DNA of 64,000 nucleotides from Candidatus Omnitrophota bacterium. GTDB taxonomy: Bacteria; Hinthialibacterota; Hinthialibacteria; Hinthialibacterales; JAKPRU01. Below are positions 26,807 through 35,684 of the stretch, piece after piece (the first letter of the stretch is position 1; every line of letters begins with the position of its first letter). The translations under genes and the position numbers were made by a program. Where the stretch lies: NCBI GenBank assembly GCA_029570205.1, contig JAKQSI010000114.1:39939-103938 (forward strand), in the 5' to 3' direction. Below the pieces are notes generated by a model, which made no database searches, was not told the DNA's origin, and saw only the letters and a program-made list of their open reading frames with translations.

Positions 26807-28657
26807 ATGTCCACTCCCCTTTTCCGTCGAAACCTTGATGCGCTCTCCCAGTGCGCTCCGGATACGGCACAAAGGCTATCCGCTTATACGCCGACAGATC
26901 GTCCGGTGTGTCGTCTTGCTCCCAGCCGGGAAAATGCTCCCACCTTGCTTGTTGAAATGGAGCAGGGAAATATCCTGTCTCTTCATCATCCGAACCGGCC
27001 GCTGGCCGAGGCGCAATCCTGGCTGAGCGGTCTGCCGCCTGAATATCTCCAAAACAGCAATGTGCTTATTCTCGGTATCGGGCTGGCCTACCATATTCAC
27101 CAATTCGCTTGTCACGCAGGGCCGGAGACGCTCATTACGGCCGTCGAACCGGACCTGGATTTGTTTGCCACCGTCTTGCATCAGATCGATCTGTCCGCCC
27201 TGTTTCGGTCCGGGAATATCTTCTGGCTGGCGGGGACCACACCTCGGGAAACCGCTCGATACCTTGCAGAGGGTCCGGTGCGGCATCGGTTCGCAGGACA
27301 GGGAATTCGGATTCTCACTCTGCCCGGATTCCAGGCTTACTACTCCAGGTATCTGGCGGAACTGGCACAGGAAATCCAAGCGGCCCTGGGAGAGGTCCAG
27401 GTCAGACAAAGAACCGTACGTACGCAGGCAGGACTCATCTTGAGAAACATCCTGGAGAATCTTCCAAGGGTTGTGCAATCACCCGGTGTCTCCGAGCTGC
27501 GTGCTACAGGTGTCGGAATGCCCGCTTTTGTTGTCGCTCCCGGTCCCACACTCACCGAACATCTTGGACGGCTGAGGGATGCCTGTCGGAAAGGCTATGT
27601 CATTGCGGTGGATACTGCCGCCCGTATTCTCAGGCGTGAAGGGATTCATTACCATCTTGTGGTATCGGTGGACCACACCGACTTGAATCGCCTGCATTTC
27701 GATAATGGGCGGGAAGATTCGGCTTTCCTGGTAAGTTACCCCGGCGTCCATCTCTCCATTCCCGCATTATATGACGGAAGAACTTTCTTCTTCGATCATC
27801 TCGGCGCCGTGGACCGCCCGATCCGTGCGTCCTCATTGTTGGAACTGCTGGATTTGTCCAACCGCCTCGGATCGCTGATTTCGCTAGGCTCGACCACAGA
27901 TTGCGCATATCACCTTGCGCGAATCATGGGTTGCTGCCCTATCGTTCTGGTTGGAACGGACCTCTCCTTTCCGGGGGAACGATTTTATGCAGCCGGCGCA
28001 ATGCAGGAGGAAGTCGATTTGGAAAGCCCTCATACAAGTGCGCAATACCTTGTCCCGAACAACCGGGGCGGCCAAGTCCGCACCAGTCATCTCTATCGAA
28101 TGTTTTGCGCCAACCTTGGTGAGCTCATTCGCGCAACAGGTGGCCTCGTATACAACACGTCATTGCACGGGGCACGAATCTCCGGAGCGATCCCGATGCC
28201 TTTTGAGGATATTCTGGATCGTGCCTGTGACGTCCGTGCCGAAGTTCCGTTCGTTCAACCCAACACGGATAACAAGGAAACAACCCGCCGAATCGCCCGG
28301 ATTGTAGACGAAATGGAGTTCGATCGGAATCGTTTGAAACAATGGGAGAAAGAAGTTCGGCGTGTGGACACTCGTGATGTCCGTAAGTTCCGGCAACGTA
28401 TGATTCCCGTTCTGAAGCAAGTGGCAGAGGCATTGGAGACTTGTCCGGGAATCCGCCTGGCGGCTTCCCAGGCGGAAGGAAGCGCGGCAGAGATTCTGGG
28501 ACATTTCCACGGAATCGGGCTGATGGGCGGGACAGATTCCAGCACAAATGACAAGGCGAGAGATCAGATCGTGAAATGGATTCGCGAGATGCGCGAGGGG
28601 ATGGAATCCATCGCCCCGTTACTGGAGAAGGCTTCGCAGAAACTCCGCAAGATGTGA
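26807..28657 (+). CDS. MAF-like DUF115 protein, second of a pair
   Basis: 616 residues from MSTPLFRRNLDAL at 26807. It has no obvious ribosome site and is probably translated by coupling to the gene 28 bases upstream. The order matches its neighbour: LILGIGLAYHIHQF near residue 85, VVAPGPTLTEHLGRL near 240, IAVDTAARILRREG, LVVSVDHTDLNR and IVLVGTDLSFPGE. The two proteins are diverged paralogues rather than a recent copy. A pair could modify two acceptors or act together. The 3' end overlaps the convergent GT4 gene by 39 bases. Function is inferred from family only. Confidence 0.82.
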   Translation: MSTPLFRRNLDALSQCAPDTAQRLSAYTPTDRPVCRLAPSRENAPTLLVEMEQGNILSLHHPNRPLAEAQSWLSGLPPEYLQNSNVLILGIGLAYHIHQFACHAGPETLITAVEPDLDLFATVLHQIDLSALFRSGNIFWLAGTTPRETARYLAEGPVRHRFAGQGIRILTLPGFQAYYSRYLAELAQEIQAALGEVQVRQRTVRTQAGLILRNILENLPRVVQSPGVSELRATGVGMPAFVVAPGPTLTEHLGRLRDACRKGYVIAVDTAARILRREGIHYHLVVSVDHTDLNRLHFDNGREDSAFLVSYPGVHLSIPALYDGRTFFFDHLGAVDRPIRASSLLELLDLSNRLGSLISLGSTTDCAYHLARIMGCCPIVLVGTDLSFPGERFYAAGAMQEEVDLESPHTSAQYLVPNNRGGQVRTSHLYRMFCANLGELIRATGGLVYNTSLHGARISGAIPMPFEDILDRACDVRAEVPFVQPNTDNKETTRRIARIVDEMEFDRNRLKQWEKEVRRVDTRDVRKFRQRMIPVLKQVAEALETCPGIRLAASQAEGSAAEILGHFHGIGLMGGTDSSTNDKARDQIVKWIREMREGMESIAPLLEKASQKLRKM

Positions 28658-29743
28658 GCCGAGAACCGGCAAAGAGTATTCCCGCTCCGCTTTAAGCCTG
28701 GCATTCATGCCGATCCGCTTCCGCAAAGAGGCATCCCGGCCCACCCGAACCAGGCAATCGACAAACTCTTCCTCGTTCTGCGCCAGAAAGCCATCGTTGC
28801 CGTGTTCGATCACATGCCGAACCTCACCGATGTTGCCTGCCACGACAGCAAGACCGGACGCCATATACTCGAATAGTTTGGTGGGACTTTTGGCGGCAGC
28901 CCATTCGGTATCTTCCGCAATGGGCAGCAAACCGACATCCGCCTGACGCAGGATTTCCGGCATCCGGTCCGGAGGAACAGCGCGGGTTGTCCTCACAGGA
29001 AAGTCCACTCTGTCCGCAAGATCCGCCTGCAATCGGTCCCACAAGCGGCCATCGCCCACTATCCACAACCTGGCGCCGGAAACCTTCCTGACGACTTCCG
29101 GAAACCAGCGCAGAATCATCTGCACATTCTGATAGATCGGTTCTCCCCAAATCAGTCCGTTCCAGAGATATACCACATCAGGGTCCATCCGCTCGCCCGG
29201 CGTGAACCGATCGGCATCCACTCCCGTGGGGATACGGACCACACGGGGATGATATTCACTTAGAAACTCTTTCAGGCGGAAACTGGACGCAACACATCCC
29301 AGCGCCCGGCGAGCATGACGATACGTGATCTCGTCCCATCGGTTCGATCCAAAGAAGATCCGGTTCCAGATTCCCCGACCGAAAAAATTGGAAAGAGGAA
29401 TATCATAGTCGTCATAGTCAAATACATAGCGGGGCAGAAATCCCAGTCGGTGCAAGAAAAACGGCGCGGCGGAATGGAAATGGGCTTTCTGGATATAGAT
29501 CAGGGAATGCCGTTCGGCCAATAAGCGGGGGATGGCTTTCAGGGTCAAAACGAGCTTATGCCGGTCACGAAGGTCGAAATACATCGCTTCCTCGGACAGA
29601 TGAGGAGCCAAATCCTGCCGGAATGAAAGTACGGAGGTCTGGAAATCGGGATATTGGGAAAGCATCCGCGCGAAATGATAGCAGCGAACACGGCTGTGCG
29701 GATAACCGTATCCATTGTGCGCGATGAACAGAACACGAGTCAT
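28619..29743 (-). CDS. Glycosyltransferase family 4
   Basis: 374 residues starting MTRVLFIAHNGYGYPHSRVRCY. The N-terminal lobe has VFDYDDYDIPL. The C-terminal lobe has LWIVGDGRLWDRL near 225 and KSPTKLFEYMASGLAVVAGNIGEVRHVI, the GT4 donor-site block with KLFEYMA in place of the more usual E-x7-E end. It is probably a cytoplasmic transferase for surface glycan, consistent with the adjacent sugar phosphotransferase and MAF-like genes, although it is transcribed toward them. Its last 39 bases overlap the second MAF-like gene. Donor and linkage are unknown. Confidence 0.85.
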   Translation of the reverse strand: MTRVLFIAHNGYGYPHSRVRCYHFARMLSQYPDFQTSVLSFRQDLAPHLSEEAMYFDLRDRHKLVLTLKAIPRLLAERHSLIYIQKAHFHSAAPFFLHRLGFLPRYVFDYDDYDIPLSNFFGRGIWNRIFFGSNRWDEITYRHARRALGCVASSFRLKEFLSEYHPRVVRIPTGVDADRFTPGERMDPDVVYLWNGLIWGEPIYQNVQMILRWFPEVVRKVSGARLWIVGDGRLWDRLQADLADRVDFPVRTTRAVPPDRMPEILRQADVGLLPIAEDTEWAAAKSPTKLFEYMASGLAVVAGNIGEVRHVIEHGNDGFLAQNEEEFVDCLVRVGRDASLRKRIGMNARLKAEREYSLPVLGSHLAEFLRSLLQ

Positions 29744-29763
29744 TATGACGGTCGGCGCTCGTT

Positions 29764-29847
29764 AACCCCGCCCTACCCTCCCCGGTCTCGGGAAGGGTAA
29801 CGCCAAGCTCTCTCCCCCAAAGATTGGGGGAGATACAGAGGAGGTTG
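29764..29847. repeat. Intergenic palindromic repeat, cloverleaf-like, copy 2
   Basis: Read on the minus strand it starts ATCAACCTCC, carries the ten-pair hairpin TCTCCCCCAA-TCT-TTGGGGGAGA (29811-29833), then a second CCC/GGG hairpin, and ends GGCGGGGTTAAC. It matches copy 1 at 3758-3837. The strong hairpin could also terminate the rpoD transcript. Confidence 0.7.
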
Positions 29848-29876
29848 ATTCTATTGAACTTAAGATGAGAACGTTC

Positions 29877-31418
29877 TCAGTTCATCTCATCCAGGAGGCG
29901 GTCCAGAAATCCCTTCAACCTTCGGGCGCGCAGTGGGTGACGCAGTTTCCGAATCGCCTTGGTTTCGATCTGGCGGACACGTTCACGGGTGATGCCGAAT
30001 CGCTCGCCGACTTCTTCCAGCTTGTGGCGCTGTCCATCCCCCAGGCCGTACCGCAGACGAAGAACCACTTCCTCGCGCTCGGTCAGGGTTCGAAGGATAT
30101 CCTCGATCTCCCTCGTGAGGATGTTGCCGGTGGCCACTCGCTCCGGAGACTCGGTGGAACGATCCTGAATCAGATCGCCGAATGTCGTGTCCCCATCTTC
30201 GGTAATCGGGCTGTCCAGCGAGATCGTGCGCTGCGAAACCTTGGACAGAATCGCGACTTTCTCTGGGGGCATTTCCATTTGCTCGGAAATTTCCTCGATG
30301 GTCGGTTCCCGCCCGAATTCCTGAACCAGCCGCTGGGTGATCCGGTTCATGCGATTGACCGTCTCGATAGTATTGACGGGCACACGGATCGTGCGGGCCT
30401 GATCGGCGATGGCGCGCGTGATCGCCTGGCGAATCCACCATGTGGCATACGTGCTGAACTTGTAGCCACGTCGGAAATCGAACTTTTCGACCGCCCGCAT
30501 CAGCCCCAGGTTCCCTTCCTGGATGAGGTCAAGAAGCTGGAGGCCTCGATTCAGGTAATTCTTGGCGATGGAAACCACCAAACGAAGGTTCGCCTCCACC
30601 ATTTCGATCTTGGCCGCATGAACGATGGTCTGCCCTTCGCGGATCAAGTCGGCAATACGTTTCGTGGTCTGGGGATCCCGCTCGATTTCGGCACGGATTC
30701 CTTCAATGTCATTTTCTGTGGGAGATCGTTTTTCCGGAACGGACCGGGTGGAGAAAGCCAGCTCATCCCGTGGACGTCCATGATGATCCGGGTGGGTTAT
30801 CCCTTGTACAAGTTGGAAGCTGGAATAAATCCGGTGGGCCATTTCCTCAATTCGCTCAAAGTCCAGTTCCAGCCCGATGCAGGTTTCCCGGAGAACCTTC
30901 TCGCGTGCTTCCAGGGTCTCCGGCTTCAGCCCTTTGCGGTTGACAATCCGGCGGTAATTCGCCGTGAGTTTACGCAACTTCACAAATCCTTTTTTGAGGG
31001 CTTTAATCCGGCGCGCAACCCCCTCCTCGGTTCCTTCGTCGGGCGCACCCGTTGTCTGAAAAACATCGTCCGGATTCATTTCCCCGGCATGAACTGCCTT
31101 TACCAGCTGACCGATCTGCTCCACCGCGAAGGGAGACATAGCCAGCGCCTGGCAGATCTTCTGCCGCCCGGTGTCGATACGCACAGCCAGGGAGACCTCT
31201 TCCTCGCGGGTCAGCAAAGGCACGGCGCCCATTTCCCGCAGATAAACCCGTGTGGAGTCGTTGCTTCCCATGCGCTCGGAAGCCGGTGTCTCGTTGTTTC
31301 GGACCATGGACGCATACAGGGCCGCCGCGTCCGGGCGATCGTCGTCTTCCAAAGCCTCCTCGGCCTCGGAAATTGCCTGCTCGAATTCCATGTCTTCCGA
31401 GATAAAAGACGATTGCAT
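29877..31418 (-). CDS. rpoD: Primary RNA polymerase sigma factor (sigma-70)
   Basis: 513 residues. Region 1.2 ([21 protein letters not shown]) starts near residue 54. Region 2 ([33 protein letters not shown], then [19 protein letters not shown]), region 3 and region 4 ([17 protein letters not shown], then [17 protein letters not shown]) are all intact and have primary-sigma spacing. The N-terminal autoinhibitory region 1.1 is missing or very short, even if the longer frame to 31514 is used. The ATG at 31418 follows AAAGGATGAGG. Promoter selection for housekeeping genes is the role. An almost full-length opposite-strand frame here is only a shadow of its codon pattern. A consensus promoter is at 31626-31654. 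Confidence 0.96.
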   Translation of the reverse strand: MQSSFISEDMEFEQAISEAEEALEDDDRPDAAALYASMVRNNETPASERMGSNDSTRVYLREMGAVPLLTREEEVSLAVRIDTGRQKICQALAMSPFAVEQIGQLVKAVHAGEMNPDDVFQTTGAPDEGTEEGVARRIKALKKGFVKLRKLTANYRRIVNRKGLKPETLEAREKVLRETCIGLELDFERIEEMAHRIYSSFQLVQGITHPDHHGRPRDELAFSTRSVPEKRSPTENDIEGIRAEIERDPQTTKRIADLIREGQTIVHAAKIEMVEANLRLVVSIAKNYLNRGLQLLDLIQEGNLGLMRAVEKFDFRRGYKFSTYATWWIRQAITRAIADQARTIRVPVNTIETVNRMNRITQRLVQEFGREPTIEEISEQMEMPPEKVAILSKVSQRTISLDSPITEDGDTTFGDLIQDRSTESPERVATGNILTREIEDILRTLTEREEVVLRLRYGLGDGQRHKLEEVGERFGITRERVRQIETKAIRKLRHPLRARRLKGFLDRLLDEMN

Positions 31419-31625
31419 AATCCTCATCCTTTGCTGCGACTTTGCAAAAAAGTTTTGTATCCTGTTAAACTGCGCGATGCTGGAGCAGCCGCCCATGTTT
31501 AAATCGACGAGCAACTATAAGCCTTTAACGATTATTGAACTCCGTTTGCTACAACATGGGCCTGTGATGCGATAAGAAAAATGACATAAAACACAAAAAT
31601 CCCATCGATAATCGATCAGCTTCTT

Positions 31626-31654
31626 ATTATATGCGTCTCAAACGGCTCCGTCAA
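31626..31654 (-). promoter_or_regulatory. Near-consensus sigma-70 promoter for rpoD
   Basis: On the minus strand TTGACG (31649-31654), a 17-base spacer and a perfect TATAAT (31626-31631). The leader to the chosen rpoD start is about 200 bases. The rest of the AT-rich gap 31419-31977 shows no RNA gene. Confidence 0.75.
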
Positions 31655-31895
31655 TAGATGTTCGCATTTTTTTCGCAAATGACTTGTGGGAGGGCATTTT
31701 TTTCTTTTCCCCACAGCGGATTTCCTGATGTCCGGGACAAATACCATCGTAATATATTGATATTACTATACTTAAATATAATAATTCCACGCTTGAGATG
31801 ATGAAATCCGTTCCGGCAAGACCTGTTATTCGCCTAAAACACAAAATTGCGTCGCCGGGATCGCATTTCTTGTTGAATTGAAGTGCAGAAAGTCG

Positions 31896-31924
31896 TTGTG
31901 GTTTTGCATAAGATGAGGTATCAT
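31896..31924 (+). promoter_or_regulatory. Promoter candidate for the pseudopilin gene
   Basis: TTGTGG at 31896-31901, a 17-base spacer and TATCAT at 31919-31924, about 55 bases before the ATG at 31978. Confidence 0.45.
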
Positions 31925-31977
31925 ATATTGGGATAGTGTGAGAAGGAGATTGGAGCGACTTTGTAACAACAGGACTC

Positions 31978-32646
31978 ATGAAACGTCGCGCATTCACATT
32001 AAACGAACTGCTGATCGTCGTCACAATCATGGCCATTCTGACAGCGGCGGCAGTTCCCCATTTCGTGAACGCCAAGATCAGGGCGGAACAGAGCTGTCTT
32101 TATGTCGACCTGAAGAGTCTCCAAACCGCGCTGGAACTGTACAGGCTGGATTATGGGACATACGCCCCCGGAGCCTCCATGCCTTATATGACCCGCGTGA
32201 TTGACGCCAATGCCTTGCCGGAGCTGACGACGCCGGTGTCCTATTTCGACCCCGATGGCGTATTTCAGCGAATGATCCCTACTCCCATTTTCTACGGAGG
32301 CCCCCCGGATGGCGGTGGGAGCGTGCTGGTGCTGTATAGGGGATTTTTATACGACCGGGGTGCCCGGTTCAAACCGGACGAGCAGGGAGCGGGTTTTCGC
32401 TGCACCCCCGATCTCTGGCAGCTGGTCGCCGGAAATCCGGGCTATTCGCAGCCTCTACCTGCTTTGCCCATCCTGACTCTTCCGGAAGGACCAAGCCTGT
32501 TGAATGAAATGAGAAATGCGATTTTGCCGCTTGATGTATACCCTCCCCCCAGTTATTTGCCGATCAATCCCTTCTACTCTCCCTCCAACGGCGTCCGAAG
32601 CATGGGCGACTTTTATTTGAACTCCTTCGGCGTATCCATGTTCTGA
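31978..32646 (+). CDS. Type II-secretion/type IV-pilin-like pseudopilin
   Basis: 222 residues. The N-terminus KRRA-FTLNELLIVVTIMAIL is a prepilin peptidase site: cleavage before F, with Glu5 present, followed by the pilin helix (about 6-30) that anchors the subunit in the inner membrane. Alanine replaces the usual glycine at -1, and asparagine stands at the +4 position instead of isoleucine. A helix with SLQTALELYRLDYGTYAPG leads into a globular C-terminal domain. Many copies of such G-type pseudopilins occur in planctomycete-like and candidate-phylum genomes, often unlinked to secretion genes. That is the case here, as no assembly ATPase, platform or peptidase is nearby. The acceptor of the neighbouring MAF-like glycosylation genes could be a protein of this type, but that is speculation. 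Confidence 0.8.
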   Translation: MKRRAFTLNELLIVVTIMAILTAAAVPHFVNAKIRAEQSCLYVDLKSLQTALELYRLDYGTYAPGASMPYMTRVIDANALPELTTPVSYFDPDGVFQRMIPTPIFYGGPPDGGGSVLVLYRGFLYDRGARFKPDEQGAGFRCTPDLWQLVAGNPGYSQPLPALPILTLPEGPSLLNEMRNAILPLDVYPPPSYLPINPFYSPSNGVRSMGDFYLNSFGVSMF

Positions 32647-32740
32647 TATTCCGCAACAGAGTTTATTGGCACTTCCGGTGGACGGTCGGAGATTTTCAAG
32701 GTATATTCCAAACAATGATGGAAATTCCTGGGAGAAAATC

Positions 32741-34756
32741 GTGACTTTCAATAGGGGATTCCCGTTATTTACGGCCTTCTGGATTGGCGTCCTTTTTGTG
32801 CAAGCAGAGGACGTGGTCATCAATGAGGTTTTATACAACCCCGAAACGGATTCCCGTTACGAATTCATTGAGCTGTATAATCCGTCATCTGCGCCAGTCG
32901 ATTTGTACGGATTCGCTTTTACAGAGGGAGTTCTGTTTCCGTTTCCTTCCGGGGCGGTCATCCAACCGGCTTCCTTTCTTCTTCTCGTTAAGGACCCTGC
33001 CTTGAAGCAATGGCAGTCTGTGAAAGTCCCGTTGTTCGGCCCGTATGACGGCAAACTGGCGAATGATGGCGAGCGCTTGACACTGCGTGGGCCGGACAGT
33101 CGCTTAGTAGACTCATTTGAATACTCAGACACGCTCCCCTGGCCGCGTGGCGCGGATGGATACGGCCGATCGTTGGAACGGATTTCCGCGGCTCTGCCGT
33201 CGGAGGATTTCCATTCCTGGCGGGCTTCTCTGCAGAATAACGGAACTCCCGGATATCAAAACTCCGTTCTCGGTATCCCCCCGTTTCCTGTCATCTGCTC
33301 TTTTCAGTGCTTGCCACCCTGTCCGACCTCCATGGATTTTGTGAATGTGCAAGCGACATTGGACGCTCCCGAACGGATTCGACAGGCAACTCTCTATGCC
33401 GAACTGCACCGGACTTTCGGAACAGTTCCGACATTTTCCTCTCCGATGGTCCGGATGGACCGGAACCCGGAACAGGCCGTGTTCCAATGTGTCATTCCCC
33501 CCTGTACCTCAGAAACGCTGGTTCGTTTTTATTTCCGGCTCGATCTGGATGATGGAACCGATCTTCAACTCCCGCCCCTGGGCGAGCCTCGGCCGTTCGA
33601 ATCCTATTTCGTTTACGACAATGAGATTTCCTCGAAACTTCCTTTACTCTGGATCTTTCCGACAAACCGGGTAGGAGCCTCCACAACAACACGATCCATC
33701 AGCGGGATTGTGGTTAAGCCGGTGACATCCGAGCAGGTCCTGGTTTTCGATGGGGCACGAATCGAATCTGCAAATACCGGACAAAAGGTCCGATTTCTGA
33801 AAGGCGAGGAATTCCGGGGGGACCGGACGATCAACCTGTCAGTGGAGCGTCCTCGCGAAGGCACCACTGCCGGTCCCCGGTCGCCCCATGTAGAGCATAT
33901 CTCCTACCGACTGTTTCGGGATTTCGGGGTTCTGGCCCCGCGTTGTGACTGGTATCGGGTCATTGAGAAAAAATCGCACACACAGAGAATTGCCATCCAG
34001 CAGCCCAACGAACGGTTTCTGGCAATCAACGGGCGGGATGATGAGGGCAATATCTACAAAATCGCCTATAATGAACTGAATCAATTTCATGAAACCAATA
34101 TCCCCAGTTTCGGTTACGCCAAGCAAACGAATACGGATGAGGACTGCCAGGACCTGTTCCAGATGGTACGGGCCATCAACGTAAGCGGGGCCGAGGCCCG
34201 TGGCAGGGCGCTTCGGACTTACCTCGATGTTCGGGAAGTGATGGCCTATTCGGTAGTCTCGGTTTTTCTGGTGAATTGGGACGGGTTTCACAACAATATG
34301 TTTCTTTATCACAACCCGCCTCCCATCGACCGTTGGGAGTGCATCCCCTGGGACCTGGATAAGACATTCGGGTATACGGACGGGAATCCCATGTTTACAG
34401 AACTACCGCTGGAATTCCCTCTTACGGGAAGATCTTCTGCGGTTTCCAGGGGGCCGGGGCCTATCGCAAAGCCTTTTCACAGCGATGCCGAACTGGATGA
34501 CGCTTATCGCGAATGGCTTGGGAGAGAACTGAATGGCCTTCTGTCCGAGCAGCGGATCGGGGACCTGATTACCGAGGCCGAAAACCTGCTTCTGGAGGAC
34601 CTGGATTTGACCGAACAATACCTGGGAACCGGAAACACCGAACGCCGTCAACAGATTTTGACCTCGTACGAAACCATGCGGACCTTTGTGCGCCTTCGCC
34701 ACGCATATCTCCGGAGCAAACTCCCTGTATCCATCGAAGACTGGCAAATCCGTTGA
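32741..34756 (+). CDS. Secreted lamin-tail-domain and CotH-kinase-like protein
   Basis: 671 residues. A GTG at 32741, seven bases after GGGAG, opens a signal peptide ending at VQA; the longer TTG frame was rejected. A lamin-tail (LTD) domain follows at about 25-140 (VVINEVLYNPETDSRYEFIELYNPS, then a GFAFTEG strand). After a linker comes a CotH-like domain at about 320-560, with FLKGEEFRGDRTINL, RLFRDFGVLAPRCDWYRV, FLVNWDGFHNNMFLY and WECIPWDLDKTFGY. The last two are the conserved active-site and metal-binding motifs of the secretory CotH kinases. The protein probably sits on the cell surface and phosphorylates secreted proteins, or acts in the matrix. Catalysis by this family member is assumed from homology only. 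Confidence 0.85.
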   Translation: MTFNRGFPLFTAFWIGVLFVQAEDVVINEVLYNPETDSRYEFIELYNPSSAPVDLYGFAFTEGVLFPFPSGAVIQPASFLLLVKDPALKQWQSVKVPLFGPYDGKLANDGERLTLRGPDSRLVDSFEYSDTLPWPRGADGYGRSLERISAALPSEDFHSWRASLQNNGTPGYQNSVLGIPPFPVICSFQCLPPCPTSMDFVNVQATLDAPERIRQATLYAELHRTFGTVPTFSSPMVRMDRNPEQAVFQCVIPPCTSETLVRFYFRLDLDDGTDLQLPPLGEPRPFESYFVYDNEISSKLPLLWIFPTNRVGASTTTRSISGIVVKPVTSEQVLVFDGARIESANTGQKVRFLKGEEFRGDRTINLSVERPREGTTAGPRSPHVEHISYRLFRDFGVLAPRCDWYRVIEKKSHTQRIAIQQPNERFLAINGRDDEGNIYKIAYNELNQFHETNIPSFGYAKQTNTDEDCQDLFQMVRAINVSGAEARGRALRTYLDVREVMAYSVVSVFLVNWDGFHNNMFLYHNPPPIDRWECIPWDLDKTFGYTDGNPMFTELPLEFPLTGRSSAVSRGPGPIAKPFHSDAELDDAYREWLGRELNGLLSEQRIGDLITEAENLLLEDLDLTEQYLGTGNTERRQQILTSYETMRTFVRLRHAYLRSKLPVSIEDWQIR

Positions 34757-34847
34757 TTTTCCATGTCCCGCGCATCTATTGAGACTCCTTCCGGCGTGCT
34801 ATCCTTTGTAAAATAACCTATTCAGGGAGCAAGGGATACCGCCGAAA

Positions 34848-35684
34848 ATGGAACAAGAGTCCCATAGCCCGATGATTCTCATCCGAGGTCTCAGAAAACG
34901 CCTCGCGGGAAAATGGGTTCTCAACGGGGTGGATCTCTCCATTCCCGCCGGAGAAACCCGCATTGTGATCGGGCGCAGCGGAGAGGGGAAAAGCGTATTG
35001 CTCAAACACATCTGCGGATTATTGCAGCCCGATGAAGGGGAGGTGTGGATTGACGGGCAGGAGATATCCCGCCTTACTGAAAAAGAACTGTATCCGGTCC
35101 GCGCGAAAATCGGAATGTTGTTTCAAAGTGCGGCGTTGTTCGACTCGCTGACCGTGAAGGAAAACGTGGGATTTGCTCTTTACGAGCACGAGCGCCTTTC
35201 CGAATCGGAGATCGAACGCCGCGTGCTGGAGAACCTCAAAATGGTTCAGCTTGGGAATATTCTCAACAAAATGCCGTCGGAACTCTCCGGCGGGATGCGT
35301 AAACGGGTCGGTCTGGCACGGGCCATCGCCCGCCGACCGAAAATCATCCTGTACGATGAACCCACCACCGGCCTGGACCCGGTGACCGCAGATGCCATCA
35401 ACGACCTGATTATCCATCTCTCCCGCGAGCTGAGGGTGACCTCGGTGGTAGTCACTCACGATCTGGCCAGTGCGTTTAAAGTAGGGAATAAGTTTTCCAT
35501 GCTGTTTGAGGGAAAAATCATTTATACTGGAACCCCGGATGAGGTCCGCAAGACCGACAATCCGTATATCCGCCAATTCGTTGACGGAAAGGCAGAGGGG
35601 CCGTTGACCAGTCTGCCTGTGGGTCAGGAGGAGGACAATCTCTCCGTGCTGCCGGTCGGGAGTCGGGAATCGGTGATGCCATGA
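34848..35684 (+). CDS. mlaF: ABC transporter ATPase, MlaF-like (lipid transport)
   Basis: 278 residues. Walker A GRSGEGKS sits at about 43-50, the Q-loop at MLFQSAALFDS, signature LSGGMRKRVGLARA and Walker B IILYDEPTTGLDP, then the switch histidine in VTHD. The GGMRKRV form with the short FDSLTVKENV motif is typical of Mla/Mkl/Ttg2A ATPases that drive phospholipid movement between inner and outer membranes. Its stop overlaps the mlaD start by four bases (ATGA), so the two are coupled. The permease gene mlaE, usually directly upstream, is missing here and must be elsewhere. The C-terminal 40 residues form a longer than usual tail. Confidence 0.92.
   Translation: MEQESHSPMILIRGLRKRLAGKWVLNGVDLSIPAGETRIVIGRSGEGKSVLLKHICGLLQPDEGEVWIDGQEISRLTEKELYPVRAKIGMLFQSAALFDSLTVKENVGFALYEHERLSESEIERRVLENLKMVQLGNILNKMPSELSGGMRKRVGLARAIARRPKIILYDEPTTGLDPVTADAINDLIIHLSRELRVTSVVVTHDLASAFKVGNKFSMLFEGKIIYTGTPDEVRKTDNPYIRQFVDGKAEGPLTSLPVGQEEDNLSVLPVGSRESVMP

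Noticed and set aside
29865-31502. A 545-residue plus-strand frame antisense to rpoD
   Set aside because: It mirrors the codon pattern of the sigma-factor gene; the minus-strand product has all sigma-70 regions, while this one has no recognisable domain or ribosome site.
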